Assembly: GCA_944325345.1 (NCBI GenBank) | Contig: CALUZV010000012.1 | Location: forward strand, 1 to 64,000 | From: an uncultured Parabacteroides sp. | Lineage (GTDB): Bacteria > Bacteroidota > Bacteroidia > Bacteroidales > Tannerellaceae | Direction of reading: 5' to 3' | Length of the DNA: 64,000 nucleotides | Shown: positions 8,555 through 17,417 of the stretch, one piece after another | Layout of the letters: each line of letters opens with the position of its first letter | How positions within the stretch are numbered: the first letter of the stretch is position 1 | Made by a program: the position numbers and the translations under genes | Notes under the pieces: generated by a model | The model's database searches: none | What the model was told of the DNA's origin: nothing | Seen by the model: only the letters and a program-made list of their open reading frames with translations

Positions 8555-10032
8555 AAGGATTCCTGCTATTGATAGGCATTGTCGTATCTCTCTCTTGCGC
8601 GGCGCAACACGTGGTACCGCCCAAGAAAGAGGTACGCGCCGTTTGGCTGACAACTATTTATGGCTTGGATTGGCCTCGCAATCGGGCGACGGATGCTAAT
8701 TCCTGCCGGGCACAGCAAGCCGACTTGTGTCGGATACTCGACCGCTTGAGCGAGGCGAACTTCAATACTGTCTTTTTCCAAGTCCGCTTGCGGGGCGATG
8801 TCCTTTACCGTTCAGCCATCGAGCCTTTTGCCAAAATCTTGACAGGAAAGAGCGGGAAGTCTCCAGGCTACGACCCTTTGGCCTTTGCGATAGAGGAATG
8901 CCATCGGCGCGGGATGGAATGCCATGCCTGGTTTGTTACCTTTCCCTTGGGCACGGACAAGAACGTTCGCGAACAGGGAAAAGCCTCGGTCGTGCGCCGG
9001 CATCGCGATTTGTGCAAGTGGCATCGCGGGGAATGGTATTTGGATCCCGGTGCGCAGGGGACGGCAGACTACCTCCTTTCGCTGGTGCAGGAAGTCGTGG
9101 AGAATTACGATGTGGATGGGATTCACTTCGATTATATCCGCTATCCGGAGCAAGCCAAGGCTTTTCCCGACGCGGCACAATATCGGAAATCCGGACGAAA
9201 ACAGCCGCTGGCCGATTGGCGGCGCGAGAATATCAACCGCCTGATGACGCGTATCTACGACTATGTCAAGCAAATCAAACCTTACGTACAGGTAAGCAGT
9301 TCTCCGCTTGGAAAATATAACCGCATCCCTGCCGTGCCCAATGCCGGTTGGACGGCTTATGAAAGTGTCTATCAAGACCCCCAACTATGGATGCAAACAG
9401 GCAAACACGACATGATTGTCCCCATGATGTACTATAAACATCGTAACTTTTTCCCCTTTCTCGACAACTGGGTGGCTCAAAGTAACGGCCGCCTCATCGT
9501 CCCCGGCCTCGGAGCTTATCGCTTGGAAGAAGGGGAGGGCGATTGGACGCTCAACGACCTCACGGACCAAATCGACTATGCGCGTTACTACGGAGGAGCC
9601 GGCTGCGCCTTCTTCCGTTGCGCTCAGGTGCTCGGAAATACCAAAGGCTTGTATGATGAACTGAAGGATAACTATTTTCGTTACTCTGCACAGCTTCCTG
9701 CGCTTACCTGGCTGAGCGATTCCGTCCCTCCTTCGCCTCATGAGATTGGCGTGGAGCGTGTCGGGGGAGAATTGAAGCTCTCGTGGCAGAAGCCCCAAGG
9801 CGTGAAGGACGATTTGACTTATACGGTCTATTATTCCCTCTCGGATTCGATTGCCTACGACCATCCGCGCTCCCTCCTGATTACGGGAACACGCGACACG
9901 ACGCTCTATCTCCCGGTCGATACGATACGCGAGCGCGGTTTCCTTTTCTCGGTCTCGGCTTCCACTCGTTTCCATATCGAAGGCAAACCCTCGGCGGAGA
10001 CCTTCTATTATCTTTCCCGTTTCGTCAAGTAA
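8551..10032 (+). CDS. GHL10 (DUF187-type) glycoside hydrolase-like protein with Fn3-like tail
   Basis: A 493-residue exported protein; the signal ends near SCAAQ. The catalytic-like domain carries EVRAVWLTTIYGLDWPRN and VDGIHFDYIRYP, typical of the YngK/DUF187 family of TIM-barrel hydrolases. Residues about 385-480 look like a fibronectin type III domain (PPSPHEIGVERVGGELKLSWQKP). Enzymes of this family have been linked to peptidoglycan or glycan cleavage, but the substrate here is not known. It is coupled to the GDPD gene by an ATGA overlap, which suggests both act on envelope material. Confidence 0.8.
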   Translation: MKGFLLLIGIVVSLSCAAQHVVPPKKEVRAVWLTTIYGLDWPRNRATDANSCRAQQADLCRILDRLSEANFNTVFFQVRLRGDVLYRSAIEPFAKILTGKSGKSPGYDPLAFAIEECHRRGMECHAWFVTFPLGTDKNVREQGKASVVRRHRDLCKWHRGEWYLDPGAQGTADYLLSLVQEVVENYDVDGIHFDYIRYPEQAKAFPDAAQYRKSGRKQPLADWRRENINRLMTRIYDYVKQIKPYVQVSSSPLGKYNRIPAVPNAGWTAYESVYQDPQLWMQTGKHDMIVPMMYYKHRNFFPFLDNWVAQSNGRLIVPGLGAYRLEEGEGDWTLNDLTDQIDYARYYGGAGCAFFRCAQVLGNTKGLYDELKDNYFRYSAQLPALTWLSDSVPPSPHEIGVERVGGELKLSWQKPQGVKDDLTYTVYYSLSDSIAYDHPRSLLITGTRDTTLYLPVDTIRERGFLFSVSASTRFHIEGKPSAETFYYLSRFVK

Positions 10033-10069
10033 ATCAAGGTGTACGGCGAACTATCTGCATGCCTCGGGC

Positions 10070-10099
10070 TTTGGAAATCAAAACTAATCCTTATCTTTG
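10070..10099 (+). promoter_or_regulatory. Promoter upstream of the ECF sigma operon
   Basis: TTTG at 10070-10073, an 18-base spacer and TATCTTTG at 10092-10099. The predicted leader before the sigma-factor start is about 90 bases. The sequence matches the housekeeping consensus and not an ECF-type -35/-10 pair. Confidence 0.65.
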
Positions 10100-10193
10100 T
10101 GCGATTTTTTCGCAGAAAGAATGCAGCATTTGAACTAAAAACTTCGTCTTTGTAGGTGATGAGCACGTACAAGGGAGGTAAAGCACATGGTTG

Positions 10194-10727
10194 ATGGAAG
10201 GACAGCAGCTGATCGATGAGTGCAAAAAAGGCAATCGTCTGGCACAGAAAGAACTTTACGACAAGTACGCCCGCAAGATGATGGGCGTTTGCCTGCGGTA
10301 TGTCAGCGACCGGGAAACGGCGCGCGACCTCCTGCAGGACGGTTTCGTGAAGGTCTTCACCAGTTTGGATACCTACACTGGCAGCGGCGTGTTCGATGCT
10401 TGGATTCGGAAGATTTTCGTCAATGGTGCGCTGGAATACCTTCGCAGGGGCGATGTCCTTCGCGAGGCTTCTGATTGGGACAGCATCGCCGAGCCGGTCG
10501 AGTCCTTTTCCGCTTCGGCGGTCTCGGAGCTTTCGGCGGCCGAGCTTATGAAGCTGGTTCAGGAGTTGCCCGCCGGTTTTCGCACGGTCTTCAACTTGTT
10601 TGCGATTGAAGGCTATTCGCATCGCGAGATCGCGGAGATGATGAATATCACCGAGAGCACGTCGCGCTCGCAATACACCCGTGCCCGTCAATTGTTGCAG
10701 AAAAGAGTGAAAGAATTATTTCGATGA
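10194..10727 (+). CDS. ECF-type RNA polymerase sigma factor
   Basis: About 177 residues. Region 2 reads YARKMMGVCLRYVSDRETARDLLQDGFVKVF and region 4 reads ELPAGFRTVFNLFAIEGYSHREIAEMM, the standard ECF pattern. A strong ribosome site GGGAGGT lies near 10173-10179. An in-frame TTG at 10191 directly precedes the chosen ATG at 10194, and either could be used. The stop overlaps the start of the next gene by 4 bases, so it is probably regulated with, or by, that membrane-anchored protein. Confidence 0.9.
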   Translation: MEGQQLIDECKKGNRLAQKELYDKYARKMMGVCLRYVSDRETARDLLQDGFVKVFTSLDTYTGSGVFDAWIRKIFVNGALEYLRRGDVLREASDWDSIAEPVESFSASAVSELSAAELMKLVQELPAGFRTVFNLFAIEGYSHREIAEMMNITESTSRSQYTRARQLLQKRVKELFR

Positions 10728-11944
10728 GCTACGATAACATGGACAAGAAGGAAAGAGACCAAATAGACGATTTGTTCCGCGACCGCCTGCACGACTGGGA
10801 GGCCGACATCGAGCCTGCAGCCTGGGACGCGATAGCCGACCGCTTGCCGCAAAAGGCCCGCGTCGTATCGCTTCCCCGCCTTTTCCGTTACGGAGTGGCT
10901 GCTGCCGTGGCTTTGTTGCTGGTTCTGGTTTCGGGGATATACTTCGGTCGTGAAAAGATACAGCCTGTGGCCAAGACGGAGGTCCCGCCCGTTGTTCGGG
11001 AAGAGGTCCCTGTTTCGGCTCCGGCAGATACGGTGCTCCCGGCGGAGGTATCCGTAGCTTCGGCCCGTCCGGTTGTCCTCCCGGCCCGTCTCTTGGCAGT
11101 TGCCGAGCCTTGGGAAGTCGGGGATGAGGAGGGCGATTATGCGATGGAGCCGTCTCCCGTTCCGGAGGCTTCAAACAAGACTTTGAAGTTAATGCGAAAA
11201 GTTGATACGCAGCAAGACAAGAATGCTTCTCCGTCCGTTTCCGAAAGGAAGCAGGAGGGAGGCAAGGCCAAACCGTCCCGCAAATGGGGCTTCGGCATGG
11301 GCGCCGGCGGTTTTTCGGTCGGCTCGGCCAATACGATTCAGGGTTCGGTCTTGAAAAATGCCAACGTCAATGAGGCGCAGTTGGACTTGTTCAACGCCGC
11401 GTCGAACAACAACCTCTCGACGAATACCCCGAAGACAAACGTCCGCCACAAGACCCCCGTGTCCTTCTCCGTGGGCGTAAGTCGCTACCTCGCCGACCGC
11501 TGGTCCCTGCAGACGGGCTTGTCTTACTCCTTCTTGGTATCGGAGTGGACAACCAACGGCGTCTATCGGGGCGAGACGAAGCAGAAGCTCCACTTCCTCG
11601 GCATCCCGCTTTCGGTGGTCTATCGAATCGCCGAGTGGAATCGCCTCCAAATCTATGCGGAGGCCGGAGGAATGGCAGAGGTGAACCTGACGGGAACTTC
11701 GACGACTACCCTCTACTCGGGTACCGAGAATCTCGGCCGTGTCCGCGACCGCGTCCGGATGCACGAGTGGTACTGGTCGGTCAATGCACGCGCCGGTGTC
11801 AGCTATCCGCTCTTCCGCTTCCTCAGCGCGTATGCTGAAGTGGGTGCGGCTTATTACTTCGACAACGGGAGCGATATTGAGACTGTCCATTCCGACAAAC
11901 CCTTCAACGTGAGCTTCGACTTGGGCTTGCGCCTGGGCTTTTGA
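10724..11944 (+). CDS. Membrane-anchored protein with C-terminal outer-membrane beta-barrel-like domain
   Basis: A soluble N-terminus of about 45 residues (FRDRLHDWEADIEPAAWDAIADRL) precedes one transmembrane helix at about 50-67 and a Pro/Val-rich linker. The C-terminal 220 residues have alternating aromatic strands like OMP_b-brl domains and end in the aromatic LGLRLGF. ECF genes in Bacteroidetes are often followed by such fusions. The cytoplasmic head may act as an anti-sigma factor for the upstream ECF, which is an inference from position and topology. The start overlaps the sigma stop. Confidence 0.72.
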   Translation: MSYDNMDKKERDQIDDLFRDRLHDWEADIEPAAWDAIADRLPQKARVVSLPRLFRYGVAAAVALLLVLVSGIYFGREKIQPVAKTEVPPVVREEVPVSAPADTVLPAEVSVASARPVVLPARLLAVAEPWEVGDEEGDYAMEPSPVPEASNKTLKLMRKVDTQQDKNASPSVSERKQEGGKAKPSRKWGFGMGAGGFSVGSANTIQGSVLKNANVNEAQLDLFNAASNNNLSTNTPKTNVRHKTPVSFSVGVSRYLADRWSLQTGLSYSFLVSEWTTNGVYRGETKQKLHFLGIPLSVVYRIAEWNRLQIYAEAGGMAEVNLTGTSTTTLYSGTENLGRVRDRVRMHEWYWSVNARAGVSYPLFRFLSAYAEVGAAYYFDNGSDIETVHSDKPFNVSFDLGLRLGF

Positions 11945-11981
11945 GCGGGAATACGATTGAATGAATAATGTATTAATATAA

Positions 11982-12788
11982 ATGTATAGCAAAAGAATGA
12001 AAAAGTTTGGATTTTTTGCAGCTGCCCTCGGCTCGGCAGCTTTGATGCTTACCTCCTGCTTGGGGGAAACGACCAACAGCCAGAGCGTGGTGAATGTCCC
12101 CGGCTTGATTGAAATCGACGGCGCTTCATCGACGGGCTACCATACGTTGATCAACGTCGGCGACCTTCGCATCTACTCTTCCCTTTTGGATAACAAGGGC
12201 TTGACGACCGGCGATTGCGTCATCACGAGTTTCGAGGTGGACTACAGCTCCGACGAGAACGCCAACGCCGCTGCCGTAGGCTACTACAACGCTACGGTTT
12301 CCACCTGCGACAAAGTCGATAAGTACAACCTCGAGTCGCTGACCCTCCCCGCCGATACGGCTGCCCTCCTCGAGAACGAGGTGGCTGTGGACGGCGCCGT
12401 GAACGCCCTCTACATGCAGTCCTATCTCAAGGGCTACCAGTTCTTGTGGTCTAACATCACGCTGAAGGAAGATCAAGATGTAGCTTGGCACATCTACGCC
12501 GATATGCATAACTTGGAGCCTATCGCTCAGGAGAACGGCATCAACACCTACGCCCTCTTCCTCCGTGCCGTGCAGACTCGCGAACCGTCGGACGACACGA
12601 CCAGCAAGGTGCTTACATGCAACGCCTTCTTTACGAAGAACTACATGGATGCCATCAACAGCCGCGAAAAGAACGAGGGCAACAATTACTACCTGACGCG
12701 CGTTTACTACGTCAAGAGTATCGACAGCAAGACAAACAAACCGGTCTGGGACTACGACACCGTCCAGACCCCTGTTTCTCAGAATTAA
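11982..12788 (+). CDS. Hypothetical lipoprotein, about 268 aa
   Basis: The signal contains the lipobox LTSC at about residues 24-27, so the mature protein is lipidated. An alternative start, ATG at 11997 (MKKFGFF), gives a more typical signal peptide. The body is beta-rich with no motif I can name; NigD-like lipoproteins share this general look. It follows the ECF/barrel pair and ends at a strong terminator, so it is probably the last gene of that operon. Function unknown. Confidence 0.6.
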   Translation: MYSKRMKKFGFFAAALGSAALMLTSCLGETTNSQSVVNVPGLIEIDGASSTGYHTLINVGDLRIYSSLLDNKGLTTGDCVITSFEVDYSSDENANAAAVGYYNATVSTCDKVDKYNLESLTLPADTAALLENEVAVDGAVNALYMQSYLKGYQFLWSNITLKEDQDVAWHIYADMHNLEPIAQENGINTYALFLRAVQTREPSDDTTSKVLTCNAFFTKNYMDAINSREKNEGNNYYLTRVYYVKSIDSKTNKPVWDYDTVQTPVSQN

Positions 12789-12810
12789 TTCATCGGTTTC
12801 ATTTCATCCC

Positions 12811-12858
12811 GAGCGGAGCTTCCGGTTTCTTTCGCCGGAGCCCCGCTCTTTTCTTTTT
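12811..12858. terminator. Bidirectional terminator between convergent genes
   Basis: GAGCGG...CCGCTC plus GCTTCCGG/CCGGAGC arms form a stem at 12811-12848, followed by a T-rich run to 12858. It lies between the plus-strand lipoprotein gene and the minus-strand M28 peptidase stop at 12857. Confidence 0.8.
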
Positions 12859-14410
12859 ATTTGGATTCTTCCTTAAACACGCCTTCGCGCGGCAACTGCT
12901 TCTCCAGATTGGCCACGCCCAGCACCACGACAGCCGTAACCACCGCCGTGTGCTCCTGATATTCCGGGATGTTCTTGGTATAGAGGTCGCGCTCGGTATG
13001 CCATATCTCGCCGTAGTCGAAGTCGTAGCCTTTGACGTCCTCGGTCGTGAACGTGTAGGTCGGCACGCCCTCTACGGCAAACACTTCCGCGTCCACGCCT
13101 CCGGGCACCTTCGGCCGTTCGCGCGGCTCGCGTACCGTTACCTCGAACGGGAAGTCGGGATTGATGTCTTTGACCGGCTCGCAGATTTTCACAAAATCTT
13201 CATACATCGCCTGCGACACGCCGATGCCCACCGGTGGCTCCGGCCCGCCGTCGCGGTTGAAGAGGTTGGCTATCTTCGGCAGCTGTTCGGGATGCGCCTT
13301 GCAGTAGGCCTTCGCTCCGAGCAGTCCGAACTCCTCGCCCGCAAAGGCGATGAAGAGAATCGTGCGTTTCGGCTTCGCTCCGGACTGGGCGATGAGGCGC
13401 GCCGCCTCCATCATCGGCCCGATGCCCGTCCCGCAGTCGATGCCGCCCGTCGCGGAGTCGAACGAATCCAAGTGTCCCGAGACGATGACGTATTCGTCGG
13501 GGTATTTCGTCCCCCGGATGGAGGCCACTATATTATGGTAGGGCACCGGCCCGAGGCGGAAGTGGTTCCGGATGTCGAACTCGAGCTGGAAATCCTCGCG
13601 GCGCTCGCGCACCATCTCAGCGATGATGTCGAACTGGTGCTCGTCCAACTTGATGTCGGGAACTTCGGGCACGTTATCGAAGGTCATCGAGTCCACCATC
13701 TTGCGGTCGTACAGCGCGCGGATGGGCACCGGCGACGACTGGATGAATCCGAGCACGCCCGCCTCCACCATCTCGTGATAGAACAGTGCGGGGAACTCCT
13801 TCAGCGGCAGCATCTCGTTCTTCTCGCCTTTCTCCCAGTTGCGCCGCCTCAGCTCCGCGTTCTTCTTGGCTATCTCTTCATTTTCTTGCTTAATTGCTTG
13901 ACGCGTCGAGTCGCCCGCAGCCGAGCGGTCGATGGGCCACCCCGTGTTTTCGCCGCTGATGAGCACCCACGCCCCCTTGAGGCGATGCTTCATGCCCCGG
14001 AACTCCGCTTCGGTTTTCGGCTCGAAGAGCACGTGCCCGCGCTGCACCCCTTTCGTCCCGGACGTGTAGGACGGCGTGGCGAAATGCAGCGTCATCCCGT
14101 GGTCGTGGCTCAGCAGCTTGCCGAACCAAGGCCCGCGATTGAAGCCCACACCCATCTCCCCAGCTTTTTCGGCCTTCACCTCGAGGCCCCACTTGCGATA
14201 CTCGCGCATCATCCACTCCGCCGCGTTGTCGTAGGCATCCGACCCGATGGGGCGCCCCCCGAAGCGGTTCGTGAGCACATCCAGGTGCTCCATCGTCCGG
14301 TTGTCCGTCGTCCCGGCCTCGATGATTTGTTTCACAGCCTTGTCCTGCGCCCCGGCGTTGGGGAACGAGAGGGCGCAAACGGCCGCTACCAACATGTAGA
14401 AACGTTTCAT
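12857..14410 (-). CDS. Exported M28 family metallopeptidase
   Basis: 517 residues with a signal peptide (to about AGAQ). Zinc-ligand motifs of clan MH are present: SGHLDS (His313, Asp315), GGIDCGTG (Asp325, bridging), AGEEFG (Glu359/360), NRDGGPE (Asp387) and a late EIWHTERD. A protease-associated-like insert sits between residues 130 and 230. It should act as a periplasmic or surface aminopeptidase or carboxypeptidase-Q-like dipeptidase. A 604-codon open frame on the other strand is its antisense shadow. Confidence 0.9.
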   Translation of the reverse strand: MKRFYMLVAAVCALSFPNAGAQDKAVKQIIEAGTTDNRTMEHLDVLTNRFGGRPIGSDAYDNAAEWMMREYRKWGLEVKAEKAGEMGVGFNRGPWFGKLLSHDHGMTLHFATPSYTSGTKGVQRGHVLFEPKTEAEFRGMKHRLKGAWVLISGENTGWPIDRSAAGDSTRQAIKQENEEIAKKNAELRRRNWEKGEKNEMLPLKEFPALFYHEMVEAGVLGFIQSSPVPIRALYDRKMVDSMTFDNVPEVPDIKLDEHQFDIIAEMVRERREDFQLEFDIRNHFRLGPVPYHNIVASIRGTKYPDEYVIVSGHLDSFDSATGGIDCGTGIGPMMEAARLIAQSGAKPKRTILFIAFAGEEFGLLGAKAYCKAHPEQLPKIANLFNRDGGPEPPVGIGVSQAMYEDFVKICEPVKDINPDFPFEVTVREPRERPKVPGGVDAEVFAVEGVPTYTFTTEDVKGYDFDYGEIWHTERDLYTKNIPEYQEHTAVVTAVVVLGVANLEKQLPREGVFKEESK

Positions 14411-14517
14411 TTGATTAGAATTTATTGTTAGAATGATGCAAAAGACGGGAAAAATAGGGGAAAAAGCAAATTTTTGTTTCCTGTTTTGGATGTTTCATAC
14501 CCTTTCCCCCTTATGCA

Positions 14518-14648
14518 TAGCCCGGCGGTTCACCGCCGGGTTCGGGAGGCCGTTCCCTTTTACGCCGGGTTTTAACCCGATGTTTAGCCCGGTAATTTAT
14601 TGCCGGGTGCGATGGCCCTTTCCTACCTATCCGGGTTTCAACCCGGGA
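14518..14648. repeat. Four inverted repeats of the CCCGG...CCGGG type in two 67-base units
   Basis: Hairpins are centred near 14530, 14572, 14597 and 14638, so the spacing is 42, 25 and 41 bases. The first and third begin TAGCCCGG; the second and fourth are GGGTTT-AACCC types. Together they make two direct units 67 bases apart. The region lies between the divergent ends of the M28 gene and the pgi operon, next to a second array. Confidence 0.75.
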
Positions 14649-14688
14649 AAACAGTGTATCAGAATGCGCAAAATACTGATATTTACCT

Positions 14689-14921
14689 TGCTGCTATATA
14701 ACAGCGAGCCAAATCCGTGCTTCTCCGACTTGCTGTTATATAGCAGCAAGCCAAATCCTCGTTTCTCCGGCTTGCCGTTATATAGCAGCAAGCCAAATCC
14801 TCGTTTCTCCGACTTGCTGTTATATAGCAGCAGGCCAAATCCTCGTTTCTCCGGCTTGCCGTTATATAACAGCGGCCAAAATCCGTGCTTCTCCGGTCTG
14901 CTGTTATATAGCAGCAAGCTA
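14689..14921. repeat. Tandem palindromic array, 42-base pitch, about 5.5 units
   Basis: The word CCAAATCC recurs at 14709, 14751, 14793, 14835 and 14876, spaced 42, 42, 42 and 41. Between copies is the dyad GCTGTTATATAGCAGC. Because 42 is divisible by three, both strands show repetitive open frames of 100-168 codons; these have 14-residue repeats and no start-site support, so they are treated as non-coding. The array lies downstream of pgi. Confidence 0.85.
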
Positions 14922-15025
14922 TATCTCAATTATTTATGAAAAAAGAAAGGCGTACGGAGGAAAAAATCCTGCGGTACGCCTTTCTTGTGTATTATACTGG
15001 GAATTTATTTCTCAATCTTCATTCC

Positions 15026-16369
15026 TCAGAGTCTCGCCTTGATAGCCTCCGACTCCTTCTCGTATCCCGGCTTGTTGAGCAGGGCGAACATGTTCTTCTT
15101 GTACGCCTCGACGCCCGGCTGGTTGAACGGATTGACTTCCAGCATATAGCCGCTGATGCCGCAGGCTTTTTCGAAGAAGTAGAAGAGCTGGCCGATGTAG
15201 TACTCGTTGATTTCCGGGAGGGTAATCTTGAGGTTGGGCACACCGCCATCGACGTGGGCGAGCTGCGTGCCGAGTTCGGCCATCTTGTTCACCTCATCGA
15301 CGTGCTTGCCGGCCATGAAGTTGAGGCCGTCCAGGTTGGCGTCGTCGGTCGGAACTACGACAGAGTGTTCGGGCTTTTCGACGGAGATAACCGTCTCGAA
15401 GATCGTGCGCTCGCCGTCCTGAATCCACTGGCCCATCGAGTGCAAGTCGGTCGTGAGGTCCACGGAAGCGGGGAAGATTCCCTTGTGGTCTTTCCCCTCG
15501 CTCTCGCCGTAGAGCTGTTTCCACCACTCGGCGATGTAGTGCAGCTTGGGGTTGAAGTTGCAGAGAATCTCGATCTTCTTGCCCGCCTTGTAGAGTTCGT
15601 TGCGCGTAGCGGCGTAGATAGAGGCGATGTTCTCGGCGAAGGGAACGCTCTGGTCCGTAGCCTTCTCCATGAAAGCGGCACCGGCCACGAGCTGGCGGAT
15701 GTCATAGCCAGCGACGGCAATCGGGAGCAGACCTACCGGCGTGAGGACGGAGAAGCGGCCGCCGACGTTGTCGGGGATGATGAAGGTCTTGTAGCCCTCT
15801 TGGTCGGCGAGCGTGCGGAGCGCGCCTTTGCGTGCGTCGGTGATGGCGACGATGCGCTGGCGAGCCTCGTCCTTGCCGACGGCGTCTTCGAGCTGCTTTT
15901 TCAGGATACGGAAAGCGATGGCCGGCTCGGTCGTCGTCCCCGACTTGGAGATGTTGATGATACCGAACTGTTTGCCTTTCAGCGTTTCTGTCAATTCATA
16001 GAGATAGTCCTCGCCGATGTTGTTGCCGGCATAGAGGAGGACGGGGTTCTTGCGATCCTTCTGCAACCAGTCGAAGCTGTTGTTGAGGGCTTCGACGACG
16101 GCCTTCGTCCCGAGGTAGCTGCCGCCGATGCCGACAGCGACAACGACTTCGCACTTGTCGCGGAGGACTTTAGCGGTATTCTCGATGTCCGTCAGGTGTT
16201 CGTCGGTGATGGACGACGGGAGGTGGAGCCAGCCGAGGAAGTCGTTGCCAGCGCCATTGCCGTTGTGGAGGGTTGCGATACATTCGTTTGCTTTTGCCTC
16301 CTGCGCGTCGATTTGTTCTTTTGAGATGACGCCCAGGGCCTTGTTGATGTTCAAACTGATGTTTTTCAT
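15026..16369 (-). CDS. pgi: Glucose-6-phosphate isomerase
   Basis: 447 residues, the short bacterial form. Motifs seen are [24 protein letters not shown] (sugar-phosphate site) and DGGVPNLKI near the C-terminus. It interconverts glucose-6-phosphate and fructose-6-phosphate in glycolysis. It is the last gene of the run lysS-gpsA-pgi on the minus strand, 36 bases downstream of gpsA. A long antisense frame covering it is rejected. Confidence 0.95.
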   Translation of the reverse strand: MKNISLNINKALGVISKEQIDAQEAKANECIATLHNGNGAGNDFLGWLHLPSSITDEHLTDIENTAKVLRDKCEVVVAVGIGGSYLGTKAVVEALNNSFDWLQKDRKNPVLLYAGNNIGEDYLYELTETLKGKQFGIINISKSGTTTEPAIAFRILKKQLEDAVGKDEARQRIVAITDARKGALRTLADQEGYKTFIIPDNVGGRFSVLTPVGLLPIAVAGYDIRQLVAGAAFMEKATDQSVPFAENIASIYAATRNELYKAGKKIEILCNFNPKLHYIAEWWKQLYGESEGKDHKGIFPASVDLTTDLHSMGQWIQDGERTIFETVISVEKPEHSVVVPTDDANLDGLNFMAGKHVDEVNKMAELGTQLAHVDGGVPNLKITLPEINEYYIGQLFYFFEKACGISGYMLEVNPFNQPGVEAYKKNMFALLNKPGYEKESEAIKARL

Positions 16370-16405
16370 AAATATGTGTCTATTAAAGTTGTATTTGCTT
16401 GAAAA

Positions 16406-17404
16406 TTATTTGAAAGTCTCGGTGAGCTGGCGGATGACGGTCGTCGGCGATTTGCGCTCGTAGAGGATGTCGTAGAGCGCGTTGAGAATCGGCATATTGA
16501 CCTTGTAGCGTTGCTCGTTGACCTCGTAGATGCATTTGGCGCCGAAGTACCCCTCGGCAATCATTTCCATTTCTATCTGCGCAGTCTTGACCGAATACCC
16601 TTTGCCGATCATCGTCCCGAAGGTGCGGTTGCGGCTGAAGCGGGAGTAGGCCGTAACGAGAAGGTCGCCGAGGTACACCGAGTCGGTGATGTCGCGCTCG
16701 AGGCCGTGCACCGCGTTCAGGAAGTTGCGCATCTCCTCGATGGCATTGCAGATGAAGACGGCGAGGAAGTTGTCGCCATATTTCATGCCGTGGCAGATGC
16801 CCGCGACGATGGCATAGACATTCTTCAGCACCGAGGCGTACTCGATGCCCATGACGTCTTGGCAGCAATAGTTCTTGAGATACTGGTTTTTGAAGACCGT
16901 GGAGACGGCGCGAGCGTTGTTGATGTCCGGGCAACCGAGCGTGATGTACGAGAGCCTTTCGAGAGCAATCTCCTCGGCGTGGCAGGGGCCGCCGATGACG
17001 GCGATTTGCGACGGCGGGACGTGATAGTACTCCGTGAAGTAGTCGGTAATCAGCATATTCTCGTCGGGGACAATTCCCTTGATGGCGGAGATGATAAACT
17101 TGTCCTCCATCGAAGTCGTAACCTTGCGGAGGTGCTGCTTGAGGAAAGGCGAGGGCGTTGCGAAAATCAACGTATCCGACTCGTCGATAGCTTGGTTGAT
17201 ATCCGAATAAAAGGTAATCTTGTCTAAATCGAATTTGACAGACGAAAGGTAGCTGGGATTATGGCCGTAGAGCTTGAACTCCTCGATTTGGTCGGGGCGG
17301 CGCATATACCAGTTGATACTGTCTTGGGTAGAAAGTACAATCTTGGCCAAGGCGGTAGCCCAGCTACCGCCTCCCATTATTGCAATTTTTCCGGGCAAAT
17401 TCAT
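16406..17404 (-). CDS. gpsA: NAD(P)-dependent glycerol-3-phosphate dehydrogenase
   Basis: It makes sn-glycerol-3-phosphate from dihydroxyacetone phosphate for phospholipid synthesis. The Rossmann motif GGGSWATALAK sits at the N-terminus, and IKGIVPDEN, GGPCHAEEIA and the catalytic-Lys region VLKNVYAIVAGI follow. The start at 17404 (MNLPGKIAIMGG) gives 332 residues. A longer in-frame start upstream would overlap lysS and adds residues the family lacks. It begins 14 bases after the lysS stop. Confidence 0.95.
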   Translation of the reverse strand: MNLPGKIAIMGGGSWATALAKIVLSTQDSINWYMRRPDQIEEFKLYGHNPSYLSSVKFDLDKITFYSDINQAIDESDTLIFATPSPFLKQHLRKVTTSMEDKFIISAIKGIVPDENMLITDYFTEYYHVPPSQIAVIGGPCHAEEIALERLSYITLGCPDINNARAVSTVFKNQYLKNYCCQDVMGIEYASVLKNVYAIVAGICHGMKYGDNFLAVFICNAIEEMRNFLNAVHGLERDITDSVYLGDLLVTAYSRFSRNRTFGTMIGKGYSVKTAQIEMEMIAEGYFGAKCIYEVNEQRYKVNMPILNALYDILYERKSPTTVIRQLTETFK

Positions 17405-17417
17405 CACGAAAGTTTTA

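Noticed and set aside
12617..14431. 604-codon plus-strand open frame
   Set aside because: It is fully antisense to the M28 peptidase, which has clear zinc-ligand motifs. Long mirror frames are usual in GC-rich genes.
14433..14939. 168-codon frame and its 100-codon minus-strand partner with 14-residue repeats
   Set aside because: Both are produced by the 42-base array, which is divisible by three and so keeps frames open on both strands. No start context or family.
14936..16324. 462-codon plus-strand open frame
   Set aside because: It is antisense to pgi. It has no recognisable motifs and no ribosome site.
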